Positions 19,597 to 29,261 of a stretch of DNA of 43,942 bases are shown in pieces. The position numbers and the translations under genes were made by a program. The first letter of the stretch is position 1. Every line of letters begins with the position of its first letter. The notes beneath the pieces are model-generated. The model did not search any database. It was not told the origin of the DNA and was given only the letters and a program-made list of their open reading frames with translations. Source of the stretch: Pseudanabaena sp. lw0831 (GTDB taxonomy: Bacteria > Cyanobacteriota > Cyanobacteriia > Pseudanabaenales > Pseudanabaenaceae); assembly GCF_016584665.1 (NCBI RefSeq), contig NZ_BBJB01000045.1, positions 1 to 43,942 on the forward strand, written 5' to 3'.

Positions 19597-21222
19597 ATGA
19601 AAAAACTATCTTTGAATCTAGCTGGCAGCCTAAGTCTATTAAGTGTTATTGGTGCAGTCGCCTCAACCCCTGCATTTGCTGAAACGACTACAAGTGTTTC
19701 GCAAGTTAGCCAAGCTATTAGCAGCGATCCAGTTGCTCAAAACGTAACTTCAGTATCTCAACTTAGCGATGTTAAGCCAACTGACTGGGCTTTCACCGCA
19801 CTTCAATCTTTGGTAGAGCGCTACGGTTGTATCGCTGGCTACCCTGACAGCACCTTCCGTGGAAAACAAGCAACCACTCGCTACGAATTTGCAGCAGGTT
19901 TGAATGCTTGCTTGGACAAGATCAACGAAATCATCTCCGCAGGTTTGGCTGACAAGGTTAGCAAAGAAGACCTCGCTACCTTGCAAAAGCTTCAAGAAGA
20001 GTTTGCTGCTGAACTAGCTACCCTACGTGGTCGTGTCGATGCTCTCGATGCTAAGGTTGCCAAGCTCGAAGCCCAACAATTTTCCACCACCACCAAGCTT
20101 TCTGGCGAAGCGATTTTCTCCGTGCAAGGAGCTAGTGGTAACAATCTCGCTGCATTCCCAACCAGTACAAACGTTTTCGTCTCTAGCCGTGTTCGTCTAG
20201 ACCTTAACACCAGCTTCACAGGCAGCGACCTGTTGAAAACCAGACTAGAAGTCGGTAATGGTGGAACAACTAATATTCCCGGAGTATTTGGTGCTGGTAC
20301 AACTACTGGAACTACTGGTGTTGCTAGCAACATCGGCTTCCAAACCTATGGTCAAGACTATACAGGTCTAAGCTCAACATTTACACTTGCCAAATTGCGT
20401 TACGATTTCAACCTTGGTGATGCTCGCATCTCAATTGGTCCTGTATTGCACGCTTATGATCACATTGATGTCAATAGCTATGCTAATAACGAAGCTGTTG
20501 ACTTTGCCTCTACTTTCTTCATCAATAATCCTTTGATGGTTCTGGTCAATGGTCAAACAGGTGGAGCAGGTGCTGCATTCGATTGGAATCTTGGCAAGAG
20601 TGCTTTCACAATTCGTGGGCTTTATCTAGCAGGTAATGCTAGTAGCCCTACTGCTGCTGCTGGTGTGAATCGTGGTTTGTTCGGTGATGCTTACCAAGCA
20701 ACTGGTGAATTGGAATTTGCCCCTAAGAACGCTGCTGGTGACAAACCTTTTGCCATCAAGCTCCAATACACCAACGGTGCTGTAAATAATGCCAACATTA
20801 ATGCTGCTGGCGTAAACATCGAGTGGAAGTTTGCAAAGGGTATCGCAGTATTTGGTCGTTACGGATTTGGCACAATTGACAATCGTGGTGTTGGCGCTAC
20901 TGTTGCTGGCTATACAGCTGGACTATTCACTGGTGGTAACACAACTACAGCGGGCAATTTGAGCCCTCAAACTTGGATGGCTGGTTTTGCTTTCCCTGAT
21001 TTGTTCAAGGAAGGAGCTTTGGCTGGTGTCGCAGTTGGGCAACCTTTTATCGATAGAAGTGTAGGCAACGCAAGTCAGACCAACTTGGAGTTGTTTTATA
21101 ACTTCCCGATCACCAACAACATCCGCATCACACCTGATGTTCAGTTTATCTTTAATCCTAACAACAACAGCACTAACAGCACCATCTTCGTTGGTACTTT
21201 AAGAACTGTATTCTCGTTCTAA
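19597..21222 (+). CDS. SLH-domain OprB-type outer-membrane porin (SomA/SomB-like)
   Basis: The 541-residue precursor has a signal peptide (KKLSLNLAGSLSLLSV... ending TPAFA-E). An SLH domain follows (about 55-110: VSQLSDVKPTDWAF, YGCIAGYPDSTFRG, ATRYEFAAGLN), then a coiled-coil spacer (about 115-165: LRGRVDALDAKVAKLEAQQ) and a long OprB-like beta-barrel. This is the standard cyanobacterial major porin, whose SLH domain binds pyruvylated cell-wall polysaccharide. It is often annotated as an iron uptake porin. The ATG at 19597 has GAGGAGTGG just upstream and begins the signal peptide cleanly; a GTG at 19582 is in frame. Two hairpins follow the stop. Confidence 0.93.
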   Translation: MKKLSLNLAGSLSLLSVIGAVASTPAFAETTTSVSQVSQAISSDPVAQNVTSVSQLSDVKPTDWAFTALQSLVERYGCIAGYPDSTFRGKQATTRYEFAAGLNACLDKINEIISAGLADKVSKEDLATLQKLQEEFAAELATLRGRVDALDAKVAKLEAQQFSTTTKLSGEAIFSVQGASGNNLAAFPTSTNVFVSSRVRLDLNTSFTGSDLLKTRLEVGNGGTTNIPGVFGAGTTTGTTGVASNIGFQTYGQDYTGLSSTFTLAKLRYDFNLGDARISIGPVLHAYDHIDVNSYANNEAVDFASTFFINNPLMVLVNGQTGGAGAAFDWNLGKSAFTIRGLYLAGNASSPTAAAGVNRGLFGDAYQATGELEFAPKNAAGDKPFAIKLQYTNGAVNNANINAAGVNIEWKFAKGIAVFGRYGFGTIDNRGVGATVAGYTAGLFTGGNTTTAGNLSPQTWMAGFAFPDLFKEGALAGVAVGQPFIDRSVGNASQTNLELFYNFPITNNIRITPDVQFIFNPNNNSTNSTIFVGTLRTVFSF

Positions 21223-21230
21223 ACTTGTGA

Positions 21231-21312
21231 AAAAAGGTTATTGCTTTGCAATGACCTTTTTAAGTAAACAAAAGAGAGTTGAGACGCTTTGCGTCTCAAC
21301 TCTCTTTTGTTT
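21231..21312 (+). terminator. Tandem hairpins after the porin gene
   Basis: Two hairpins lie in series. The first (21231-21261) has tip ATTGC-TTT-GCAAT. The second is a perfect 22-bp stem (21266-21287 with 21291-21312) with tip GACGC-TTT-GCGTC, followed by T residues. They separate the convergent porin and small secreted-protein genes. Confidence 0.75.
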
Positions 21313-21354
21313 TTGCCTCAACTATCGATTAGGTAGTACAGCTTGATCTGAAAT

Positions 21355-21777
21355 TTACTTAATGCCAATTAGTGATTTTGCCATCGGGAAATAAGTTGCC
21401 CATATTTTAGGATCGGGACGACTTGCCCAGTCGCGACGGGAAACGATCAATTGCAAGATAATGGCAGCTTGATCTAGGTTTAGATTTTGAGCAGTAACTT
21501 TGACTGATACATCAGAGACAAGTACATCACGGTCAAATGTACGTTGAGCCGCCGATCGCGCTAGTATTTCAGCCTTACGAGTCATTACAATAAACCCCTC
21601 ATCCTGATTCACGAGTAACCGAATATCGACCTCACGACGCTCAGCCGCCGCGCTACTTGCGATCGCTATAGTTGATAAAGTTGCGATCGCAGAAACAAGT
21701 AAGTAGTTAGTTAATCTACGAAATGGCGGAGCCATTGAAAAAGTCGGAGAAACATGCGATTTGTTTTTCATAGTCAT
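21355..21777 (-). CDS. Small secreted protein of unknown function
   Basis: About 140 residues from the ATG at 21777; ATG at 21771 and a longer reading from 21831 are alternatives. A hydrophobic signal-like segment (NYLLVSAIATLSTIAIASSAAA) ends in an AxA-type cleavage site. It is followed by a roughly 100-residue soluble domain containing DIRLLVNQDEGFIVMTRKAE and IILQLIVSRRDW. I do not recognise the family. It is probably periplasmic and is divergently arranged with the giant ATPase-like gene, 232 nt away. Composition and HIP1 content match its surroundings, so transfer is not suggested. Confidence 0.6.
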   Translation of the reverse strand: MTMKNKSHVSPTFSMAPPFRRLTNYLLVSAIATLSTIAIASSAAAERREVDIRLLVNQDEGFIVMTRKAEILARSAAQRTFDRDVLVSDVSVKVTAQNLNLDQAAIILQLIVSRRDWASRPDPKIWATYFPMAKSLIGIK

Positions 21778-22009
21778 CTTCGCCAGAAACTCACAAAAAA
21801 AATTATAGAAAAATCGCCAAGATATTAGCAAAAAACTGGGAAAGATGTGTGCTATTGTCTGCTAACAAATTTGGCTTTAGAGTGTAGCTCATTTAAGAGC
21901 CAATTTGCGTACTAATTTTAGTAATCTTTGGATTTATAGCACTAAGCAACATAAATCCAAAGATGATATCCCTTTATCTTGTCGTTATGGAGGTCTTGCA
22001 GGGGGCGTT

Positions 22010-25000
22010 ATGTCAAAAGTTCTGATTAGTAGTTTGATCGATCAAATCAATACATTATTGAGCCGCCCAGTAGGATCAGTATCGAGGAAGCCATCCTCAG
22101 AGCTGATCAACCAGAGGGAGCAGCTAAAACAGCTGCGATCGCATCTTGAAGGACTAACTGATGACTCACATTTGGTTGATTTAGAGCCGCAATATCAAGC
22201 TTTAGTAACGCACTTGCAAGGAAAAAGCCATCCTCATAATGATCTAAACAATCATCTGGGAAGTGAACCATCTAATCAAAATGACGCAAAAACAGCAGAA
22301 TTCAAGACAGACCTATTTAAAACAGATAAACTAGAAGCATTGCCACCCCTATTAGTTAGCCCAGTAGTTAGCAACTTATTTGGCGCTGAATCTTACTTGA
22401 CAAAGGAGACTAGCACAATGACGAATGGCACACCTGAACCAAATTCTACATTTGTCAACGATCGCATGATTGCTTCGCTCCAGCAAGCAATTCAGCAGAC
22501 ATTGCAACAGGTTGTTAAAGAGTCAGTCCAGCAATCGGTGCAGCAAGTAGTCAGTCAAACTCTCGCCGTCGAAAGGGCGCTCATGGTAGGAGAAATTTCG
22601 GCGAGTTTAAATAAAATTGTTGAATCCCAGCAGCGATCGCAAATAAGTCAAGAATTAATTACTTTAAATCAACAAAAACAAAAGTTAAACGCTGAAATCT
22701 CGCAGCTAGAATCTGATCGTGTAACTTGGATGAAACAGTTTCAAGAGTTTCAAACGACTCAACAGGAAGCTCTAGATCGATCGCTAAGCTCAGTTAATAA
22801 CTACGTGCGCGATCAGATCTCTGACTCATTGCAACAAACTATGCAGCAGACTATGGCGGGAACTGTAGCCGATAGGGTCAATCAAACAGTCGCCCAGACT
22901 CTTCAAGATAACTTAGCTAATCTATCCTCTACTACTGCTAGTCCATTGGCAGAGACTCCACAAACAGAATTTGCAAATAAAGTACAGGAACAAACTGATC
23001 GTTTTTTGCTGCATCTAGATGAAATGTTTAACACCACATTTCGATCGCTAGAGCAGGAAATCCAAGGCTATCAAACATCGATCGCTGCCAAGCTTGGTAA
23101 TATCGAAACCCTTGAGCAAAAGGGTGAAGCTTTAATTAGTGCCTTAGTTGATCGGATCAGTCAACAAACTGTTCAACAGCCACAAAACTTTGCTGAAATA
23201 TCTCCATCTGCCACCAATATATTGCCCGAATTACCAGATGATATCCCAATCCGATATCTAGAGACCTTTACAGAACCTGCTGATGAAGAATTAATCAAGG
23301 CCTTATTAGCGGGTAATAAGTTTGGCGAGGCGGATGAAGTTGAAACACCTGAAACATCAACTATTGAGGCTGAGCTTCTTGAAGTTGTGACAAGTGATGA
23401 TATAAATAGTCCCGCTGAACTGGACAGTATATTAAGTGCAGACGAGGATTGCCTAATCGAGGAGCCAATTGTTGCAATACAAGCCGATCCGTTAATTGAT
23501 CTAGCTGGCTTCGGTACAAGTATTATTCTCGACCCTCAAAGCGCGATCGCTGCTCGTGAGTTAAATCCCGATTTTGATTTAGAGGCGGCAACCCAAATAG
23601 TCGAAAGATTTGATACCCCGCGTACTCGAATGCAGGAAAATGAAGATGAAAGTAATAGTTTTGATTTACTATCATTAAATTTTCCTGTGGAGGAGGTAGT
23701 CAGCGAATCTGGAGAATTAATTGATGATCCTGAACTTCTGCAATGGTTAGAGGAAAGTAATAATCGTCCTAGTCCAACCACCAATATCGCTGATGTTTCC
23801 CCCGACGAAGATTTATTGTCATGGCTAGGTAACGAAGCTCTCGACATGGCTAAACTACCTGCCCAGAGAGAAGATCAATCACTAATTCTCAATAGTTCGA
23901 CATCAGAAGAAGTTTTTACTGCTTCTCAAACTCCTCCTATTTCCTCGATTAATATAAATTTAGACATAAACAGTGATAGCCCAGATACTATAGAATCCAA
24001 AATCGAACAATTCTTAAATAGTTCTAATAATGATCAAGCCGATGATTCTGATGAATCACTAATCCTACTGACTAGTAAAAGCTTAAATGATTCAGCTTTT
24101 CCTGAATGGGAAGATTCACTAGTTGATGATCTTAATTTTGATCTGGAGCGCCTTGATGCTGGAGTTGGAGCCGATCCACAGATTGCTGCTAATCTCGATC
24201 AATTTATTCGCAATACGCCCTACGCTCTAACTAATTGGGAAACCGAAGAATCTCAAGCTTATCCTACGATCATTGAGGTCTCAGCCCAAGAATCAAGTGA
24301 CAAAAATGTCAAATCGCAATCAGAAATTGATGAATTAGAAGTTCCACCAGTTATAGAAAATCCTAACACCTTATTTATTGATCGATTTGCTGATTCCTTT
24401 ACTGATCGTGACGATCTCTCAGAGATGAACGTAGATATTGTCGATTTACAACTATCTCCATTTACAACTGAATCTAATGATATTCCTGAAATCTTTGACA
24501 ATCCCGATTCTCTGTTTGACATAAAAACGGAAGAGCGGATTTCGGGAATAGAATTAACTCCTTCTTCCAATTTGTTGCCAGATTCGGTTCCGTCTAATAT
24601 TGATGACATGGACGCAATTTTTGCAGCAGTAATAGCCGAAAACGCAGCTAAGTACTCTCAACCAACTCCATTTACAGCTAGTGATGAACTTGATGAATTG
24701 TTTGTGCCGATCGAAACTAGTAATCAGGGGGCAAGCATAAGTACAAGTCCAAATCCAAGTCTAGATGATGAAAGTGAGATTGATACGCTTTTGTTTGGGT
24801 TCGATCCTGCAACTGAATTAGAAGAATCTGATACAGTCATGCAAACTATAACTAAAGGAGATTCTAAGGGGATTGATGTTGGCGCGAAAACGATGCATGA
24901 GCCTCTTGTTCTTCCTGAATCAACGGAATCTATTGAAGAGCAATTAGATACAATTATGCAAGGCTTTGCACTGGAAGAGTCGATAGATTTTATTGACTCT

Positions 25001-27268
25001 TCAGAACTTACTGTAATTGAGACTGTCGAAGAAGTTCCAACAGCTTCGGGAAATTATAATACCAATATTACGCAAGAAGAAGCTGAAGATGATTGGACTA
25101 TAGCTCTAGCGAATCTCGAATCCAAACTAGTGCAGCCAAATACAAGTAAAGATGATAATGATTCTAGTACTGAATCTTCAGAGTTATCAGCGGATGAGTT
25201 TTTCGCTTCTTTAGAATATGACAAGATAGATAGTTTCGCAAATACGATCGCAAAAGCTACGCCACCAAAATCTTCAGGCGAAGTCTCGATGGATGAGATC
25301 GCTGATTTCATCGATTTCGAGAATATCCCTGAAGAAGAGGAAGGCGACCTATTGCTTAATGAATTTGCAGATGCTCAGAGGAATGCTCCGAGCAATGTTG
25401 CCGATAATGAGTGGGAGAATTTATTAAGTGAATTGAACTCATTTAACTTTAACGAGCCATTGCTTGATGATATGCGTGAGCAGCTTGGGCTGTCATCAGT
25501 AGCGCCAATTAGTGACACCAGCGAAAATGTCTTCGATATTGACTCACTGGTATTGGAATCACGCAGTATGTCTTTGATTCCTGCTCCACCTGAAAAAGAA
25601 GTTTATAACCTTGATGATACTTGGGTTTTAGGTATTGATTTTGGTAGTACCGCCATAAGGGCAAGCTTACTTAATGCTGATACTGGTCGCGTGTATTCTC
25701 TATATCTTGACGATGCTGATGAAATGCCCTGCAAAATTGTTTGGCAAGCAGATCAAAGCTTAGATGATCCGATCGCTCAAGATATTCGGACGATCTCTAA
25801 GCGATCGCAGAATGCTGGACTAGAAGATGGCGAAGTGGCGATTGTCCATTTCAAACAGTTTCTCAAACTAGGTTTACCCTATCGCGGTGTAAGTACTTGG
25901 CAGCCAATCATCCAATGGACTGATCACAGTCAGGTAAGTCTGCGTTGGTTAATTGCTGCTCTTAAAAATCTACTGGAGCAAATTCAAACTAGAGCTAATC
26001 ATCCTAAACTTCCTGATGTTGGGTTGATTTTGTTAAAGCTCAGCGGCGTTGTTTTTGGCTATCCTGCTAACTGGTCAGATACCTACATTCTTAATATTCG
26101 CGAAGCAATTCTTAAAGCAGGATTAGTTAGTCAAGCTGAGCAGGTGTTGGCTGTCGATCAGGCGATCGCCCCCGTTTTATCTTTGCTTCACGATCAGAAG
26201 ATTTCACAGGAAGTTACGCTTTTAGTTGACGCAGGTGCAATTACAACCAGTCTCTGCTTGACTAAAGGGCTTAGTCAAACTAAAGATCGCTCCAAGATAC
26301 ATATTCGCAGCCTTGACTATGCGGGGATTAGCATCAGTCAAGATATTGTCGTCCAATTGTTCTATCCTCATTGGCAGTTAATCACCAATCCAAATCGTCA
26401 TCTCTGCAATTTTGATCGTCTCAGCTTGCCAGAGATTGGCGCTGATGCCCCGCAGCAAAGGATTCTCCTTCAGCAATATTTGTTAAGTTCTAACCTTGGG
26501 CAACAAATGTTGGAGCTTGCCGATCGCATCAAAGTCACATTTGGTAGAGATGTTGGTGTCGATAGTTGGAATGAGGAACTGATGGGACAGCCGATCGTGG
26601 TTTTGCGGCGGGAGTTGGAAAACTTGATTTTGCAACCATTAATCCAACGACTTAATCGCGAACTAAATTCTATTCTCAGTAATGCGGGAGTTATTGGTGA
26701 AGATGTGCATCAAGTTTTGCTGTTAGGTAACACTATGCATATTCCCTTGCTATCACGTTGGCTATCCCAAAAACTGCCCAATGCGAAGATTAGCCCATTA
26801 GCGACAACAGTGTTGGCAAATGGGTTAGCTGTATCACCGCTCTATCCGAATTTGCAAGATGTCGCACGTCAGCAATATTCTGATTACTTTCTTCTGCAAG
26901 AGATTTGCCGCCTCAACCTCACGCAATCGGTCAATCCTAGTCAACTACTTCAACAATTACAAATGCGCGGAATTAATATCAAAACATGCCGCGATCGCAT
27001 TTTGAGTATCCTGCAAGGTGATTTGCCAGAAGGTTTATTTCCTTGGCAAGAGCCAGAAAGTTTGGTGGTTTTAGAAGATCCGACTCTTAGCAGTGACTTG
27101 TTTGCAGGTCGCTTGTTTGAACTAGAAACTGATGGCACATATCAGCCCAATGTAGTCAAATTCCAGCAATTGCGTGTTTATTTACAAGCGATTATTGGCA
27201 ATATGAGTCAAACGCTGAATGAACCACTCGTTTTTCCTGAAATCAAAACCTTGGCGCTCGCCAAGTAA
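22010..27268 (+). CDS. Giant coiled-coil/acidic protein with C-terminal Hsp70-like ATPase domain
   Basis: A 1752-residue protein. Residues about 1-150 hold a short helical segment; about 150-370 are a Gln-rich coiled coil (QQAIQQTLQQVVKE, QQTMQQTMAGTVADRV). About 430-1190 are strongly acidic and probably disordered, with recurring short motifs such as DPELLQWLEE, DEDLLSWLGN and NEWENLLSEL. The C-terminus (about 1205-1620) is an Hsp70/actin-fold ATPase: phosphate-1 GIDFGSTAIRASL, phosphate-2 LLVDAGAITTSL, adenosine motif VLLLGNTMHIPLL. No peptide-binding beta domain of DnaK type is recognised. I chose the ATG at 22010 after AGGGGGCG; a start at 21905 is possible. The ATPase is probably cytoplasmic and the acidic region may be a multivalent scaffold. 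The role is unknown. Confidence 0.85.
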   Translation: MSKVLISSLIDQINTLLSRPVGSVSRKPSSELINQREQLKQLRSHLEGLTDDSHLVDLEPQYQALVTHLQGKSHPHNDLNNHLGSEPSNQNDAKTAEFKTDLFKTDKLEALPPLLVSPVVSNLFGAESYLTKETSTMTNGTPEPNSTFVNDRMIASLQQAIQQTLQQVVKESVQQSVQQVVSQTLAVERALMVGEISASLNKIVESQQRSQISQELITLNQQKQKLNAEISQLESDRVTWMKQFQEFQTTQQEALDRSLSSVNNYVRDQISDSLQQTMQQTMAGTVADRVNQTVAQTLQDNLANLSSTTASPLAETPQTEFANKVQEQTDRFLLHLDEMFNTTFRSLEQEIQGYQTSIAAKLGNIETLEQKGEALISALVDRISQQTVQQPQNFAEISPSATNILPELPDDIPIRYLETFTEPADEELIKALLAGNKFGEADEVETPETSTIEAELLEVVTSDDINSPAELDSILSADEDCLIEEPIVAIQADPLIDLAGFGTSIILDPQSAIAARELNPDFDLEAATQIVERFDTPRTRMQENEDESNSFDLLSLNFPVEEVVSESGELIDDPELLQWLEESNNRPSPTTNIADVSPDEDLLSWLGNEALDMAKLPAQREDQSLILNSSTSEEVFTASQTPPISSININLDINSDSPDTIESKIEQFLNSSNNDQADDSDESLILLTSKSLNDSAFPEWEDSLVDDLNFDLERLDAGVGADPQIAANLDQFIRNTPYALTNWETEESQAYPTIIEVSAQESSDKNVKSQSEIDELEVPPVIENPNTLFIDRFADSFTDRDDLSEMNVDIVDLQLSPFTTESNDIPEIFDNPDSLFDIKTEERISGIELTPSSNLLPDSVPSNIDDMDAIFAAVIAENAAKYSQPTPFTASDELDELFVPIETSNQGASISTSPNPSLDDESEIDTLLFGFDPATELEESDTVMQTITKGDSKGIDVGAKTMHEPLVLPESTESIEEQLDTIMQGFALEESIDFIDSSELTVIETVEEVPTASGNYNTNITQEEAEDDWTIALANLESKLVQPNTSKDDNDSSTESSELSADEFFASLEYDKIDSFANTIAKATPPKSSGEVSMDEIADFIDFENIPEEEEGDLLLNEFADAQRNAPSNVADNEWENLLSELNSFNFNEPLLDDMREQLGLSSVAPISDTSENVFDIDSLVLESRSMSLIPAPPEKEVYNLDDTWVLGIDFGSTAIRASLLNADTGRVYSLYLDDADEMPCKIVWQADQSLDDPIAQDIRTISKRSQNAGLEDGEVAIVHFKQFLKLGLPYRGVSTWQPIIQWTDHSQVSLRWLIAALKNLLEQIQTRANHPKLPDVGLILLKLSGVVFGYPANWSDTYILNIREAILKAGLVSQAEQVLAVDQAIAPVLSLLHDQKISQEVTLLVDAGAITTSLCLTKGLSQTKDRSKIHIRSLDYAGISISQDIVVQLFYPHWQLITNPNRHLCNFDRLSLPEIGADAPQQRILLQQYLLSSNLGQQMLELADRIKVTFGRDVGVDSWNEELMGQPIVVLRRELENLILQPLIQRLNRELNSILSNAGVIGEDVHQVLLLGNTMHIPLLSRWLSQKLPNAKISPLATTVLANGLAVSPLYPNLQDVARQQYSDYFLLQEICRLNLTQSVNPSQLLQQLQMRGINIKTCRDRILSILQGDLPEGLFPWQEPESLVVLEDPTLSSDLFAGRLFELETDGTYQPNVVKFQQLRVYLQAIIGNMSQTLNEPLVFPEIKTLALAK

Positions 27269-27319
27269 ACCCATAAGATGAAAGACCGCGCTTCGCGCGG
27301 TCTTTCATCTTATGGGTTT
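27267..27319 (+). terminator. Perfect 25-bp terminator hairpin after the giant gene
   Basis: A perfect 25-bp stem (27267-27291 with 27295-27319) with tip CGCGC-TTC-GCGCG overlaps the stop codon. The right arm ends in GGGTTT. Confidence 0.75.
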
Positions 27320-27389
27320 AAAAAATCGCGATCGCAAAGAGCTGTAAAATATTCATTCTTGCTGTGATTTTGGGAAATTTGAAGAGCTT

Positions 27390-28166
27390 ATGCTAGCGAA
27401 ACGCATTTTGCCTTGTCTAGATGTAAAAGCAGGTCGAGTTGTCAAAGGAGTCAACTTTGTCGATCTTAAGGATGCTGGAGATCCTGTTGAACTAGCACAG
27501 GCTTATAACCTTGCTGGAGCCGATGAACTGGTATTTCTAGATATCACAGCCACCCACGAAGATCGCGGCATTATTTTGGATGTGGTCTATCGCACTGCCG
27601 AGCAAGTATTTATTCCACTCACAGTGGGTGGCGGTGTGCGAAACCTAGACAATATTCGCGAACTTCTGCGAGCAGGTGCAGATAAGGTGAGCATGAATTC
27701 AGCAGCAGTAAATGATCCAGATTTAATTAATCGCAGTAGCGATCGCTTTGGTAATCAGTGCATTGTTGTGGCGATCGATGCCAGACGGAGGCATGATCCT
27801 AATAATCTCGGCTGGGATGTGTATGTACGGGGTGGACGTGAAAATACAGGTATTGATGCGCTCTGGTGGGCACAAGAAGTAGTTAGGCGCGGCGCTGGTG
27901 AAATTTTACTTACTAGTATGGATGCTGATGGGACAAAGGCAGGTTATGATCTGGACTTAACCCGTCAAGTTGCAGATTTAGTGGAAGTTCCTGTAATTGC
28001 TTCAGGTGGTGCGGGTAATTGCGAACATATTCTGCAAGCAGTGACTGAAGGTAGAGCTGAAGCGGCTCTGCTGGCTTCGTTACTTCACTATGGAGAACTA
28101 ACGATCGCTGAGATTAAAGATTATCTAAGTGCTAACCAAATTCCTGTGCGATCGCTGCATTCTTAG
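27390..28166 (+). CDS. hisF: Imidazole glycerol phosphate synthase cyclase subunit HisF
   Basis: A 258-residue (beta-alpha)8 barrel that, with HisH, converts PRFAR to imidazole glycerol phosphate and AICAR in histidine synthesis. Seen are catalytic D11 in [14 protein letters not shown], the second catalytic aspartate in VVAIDARR, the phosphate-binding loops TVGGGVRN and IASGGAGN, and the end segment [14 protein letters not shown]. Length is normal and no other his gene is adjacent. It is isolated between two perfect hairpins. Confidence 0.97.
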   Translation: MLAKRILPCLDVKAGRVVKGVNFVDLKDAGDPVELAQAYNLAGADELVFLDITATHEDRGIILDVVYRTAEQVFIPLTVGGGVRNLDNIRELLRAGADKVSMNSAAVNDPDLINRSSDRFGNQCIVVAIDARRRHDPNNLGWDVYVRGGRENTGIDALWWAQEVVRRGAGEILLTSMDADGTKAGYDLDLTRQVADLVEVPVIASGGAGNCEHILQAVTEGRAEAALLASLLHYGELTIAEIKDYLSANQIPVRSLHS

Positions 28167-28168
28167 GA

Positions 28169-28207
28169 GTTTGTTTGTGGCGCGGCTTCGCCGCGCCACA
28201 AACAAAC
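28169..28207 (+). terminator. Hairpin between hisF and the methyltransferase gene
   Basis: A perfect 18-bp stem (GTTTGTTTGTGGCGCGGC) with loop TTC begins 3 nt after the hisF stop. It lies 29 nt before the next start. Confidence 0.7.
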
Positions 28208-28235
28208 TGGTTCTATTTCAAGAAAAAAAATTTTT

Positions 28236-29207
28236 ATGGCTACAAATTCTCCTATCACCAAACTAGATCAACCCGATGATTGGCTATACGATCGCTCAGT
28301 TTTAGGGTGGGTACTTAATCCAGCTCTTAGCAAACAGTTACCATTTCTATATCGCATCTTCAGTTTGTACTGTAAATTGTATTTTGGTCTCACAGGCAAA
28401 AGCTATCTTAAAGGCGGTAGACAATTATTCAGATTTCTATCAAATATTTTCTATCGACTTTCGCCAGATCAATATTTAGAGCTAAAACTATCTGGTTATC
28501 AAGTATTTCTCAATCCAACTGATATGCGCCTCTTTCAAGTGGTGAATGAGCTAGCTAGTGGAGATACCGATACGCGAGTTTTATCACAATTGCTTTCTGT
28601 AGGGGACACTTTTCTGGATATTGGCGCAAATCATGGCAGCTTTGCGATCGTGGCAAGCAAGATGGTTGGAGCGAATGGTTTTGTGCTTGCCGTTGAGCCT
28701 CAGCCGCGCTTAGCCAAAGCTTTAGAAAAATCTCTGACGGCTAATGCGCTCTGTAAATTCCAGATTCATAATCTTGCCGTTGGCGATACCGATGGAGAAA
28801 TAGAATTATTAGTGCCAATTGGGACATCTGGTTCGGCGGGAGTATTTCCAGAGCATTCAGCAACTCATCAGTTCAATGCGATTAAGGTTCCAATTAGGCG
28901 GTTTGATGACTTAGTAGACTGGCAAAAGTTTACTGGCAAAGTTTTACTAAAACTTGATGTAGAAGGTAGTGAATGTGCGTTTCTCGCAGGTGCAAGCAAA
29001 ATGATTGCTTTTCTAAAACCAACTCTAATTATTGAAATTCATCCTACTAGTCTCAGAGCCGCAGGTACAACGGGAGATAAGCTAAAGGAATTATTGCAAG
29101 CACTTGGCTACAAAAGCTATACAGAAATGAACGATAGCGATCGCACTTTTGCGTTGCAAGATTTAAATACCGATGTCCAAAGGAATGTCGTGATGAAGAT
29201 AGCATAG
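28236..29207 (+). CDS. FkbM-family methyltransferase
   Basis: A 323-residue SAM-dependent methyltransferase of the FkbM type. The SAM motif I is DTFLDIGANHGSFAIVASK and is followed by VLAVEPQPRLAKALE (motif II acidic residue). The family blocks KLDVEGSE and IIEIHP appear later. The first 100 residues are helical and specific to this protein. FkbM enzymes methylate sugars or natural-product intermediates; no substrate can be inferred because no biosynthetic genes lie beside it. Confidence 0.88.
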   Translation: MATNSPITKLDQPDDWLYDRSVLGWVLNPALSKQLPFLYRIFSLYCKLYFGLTGKSYLKGGRQLFRFLSNIFYRLSPDQYLELKLSGYQVFLNPTDMRLFQVVNELASGDTDTRVLSQLLSVGDTFLDIGANHGSFAIVASKMVGANGFVLAVEPQPRLAKALEKSLTANALCKFQIHNLAVGDTDGEIELLVPIGTSGSAGVFPEHSATHQFNAIKVPIRRFDDLVDWQKFTGKVLLKLDVEGSECAFLAGASKMIAFLKPTLIIEIHPTSLRAAGTTGDKLKELLQALGYKSYTEMNDSDRTFALQDLNTDVQRNVVMKIA

Positions 29208-29210
29208 ACC

Positions 29211-29242
29211 AGAAACAAGAGCGCTTTAGCGCTCTTGTTTCT
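29211..29242. terminator. Bidirectional hairpin between methyltransferase and ndhD
   Basis: AGAAACAAGAGCGCT pairs with AGCGCTCTTGTTTCT around TT. It lies between two convergent genes. Confidence 0.7.
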
Positions 29243-29261
29243 CTGTGCAGAATTCCTAACT

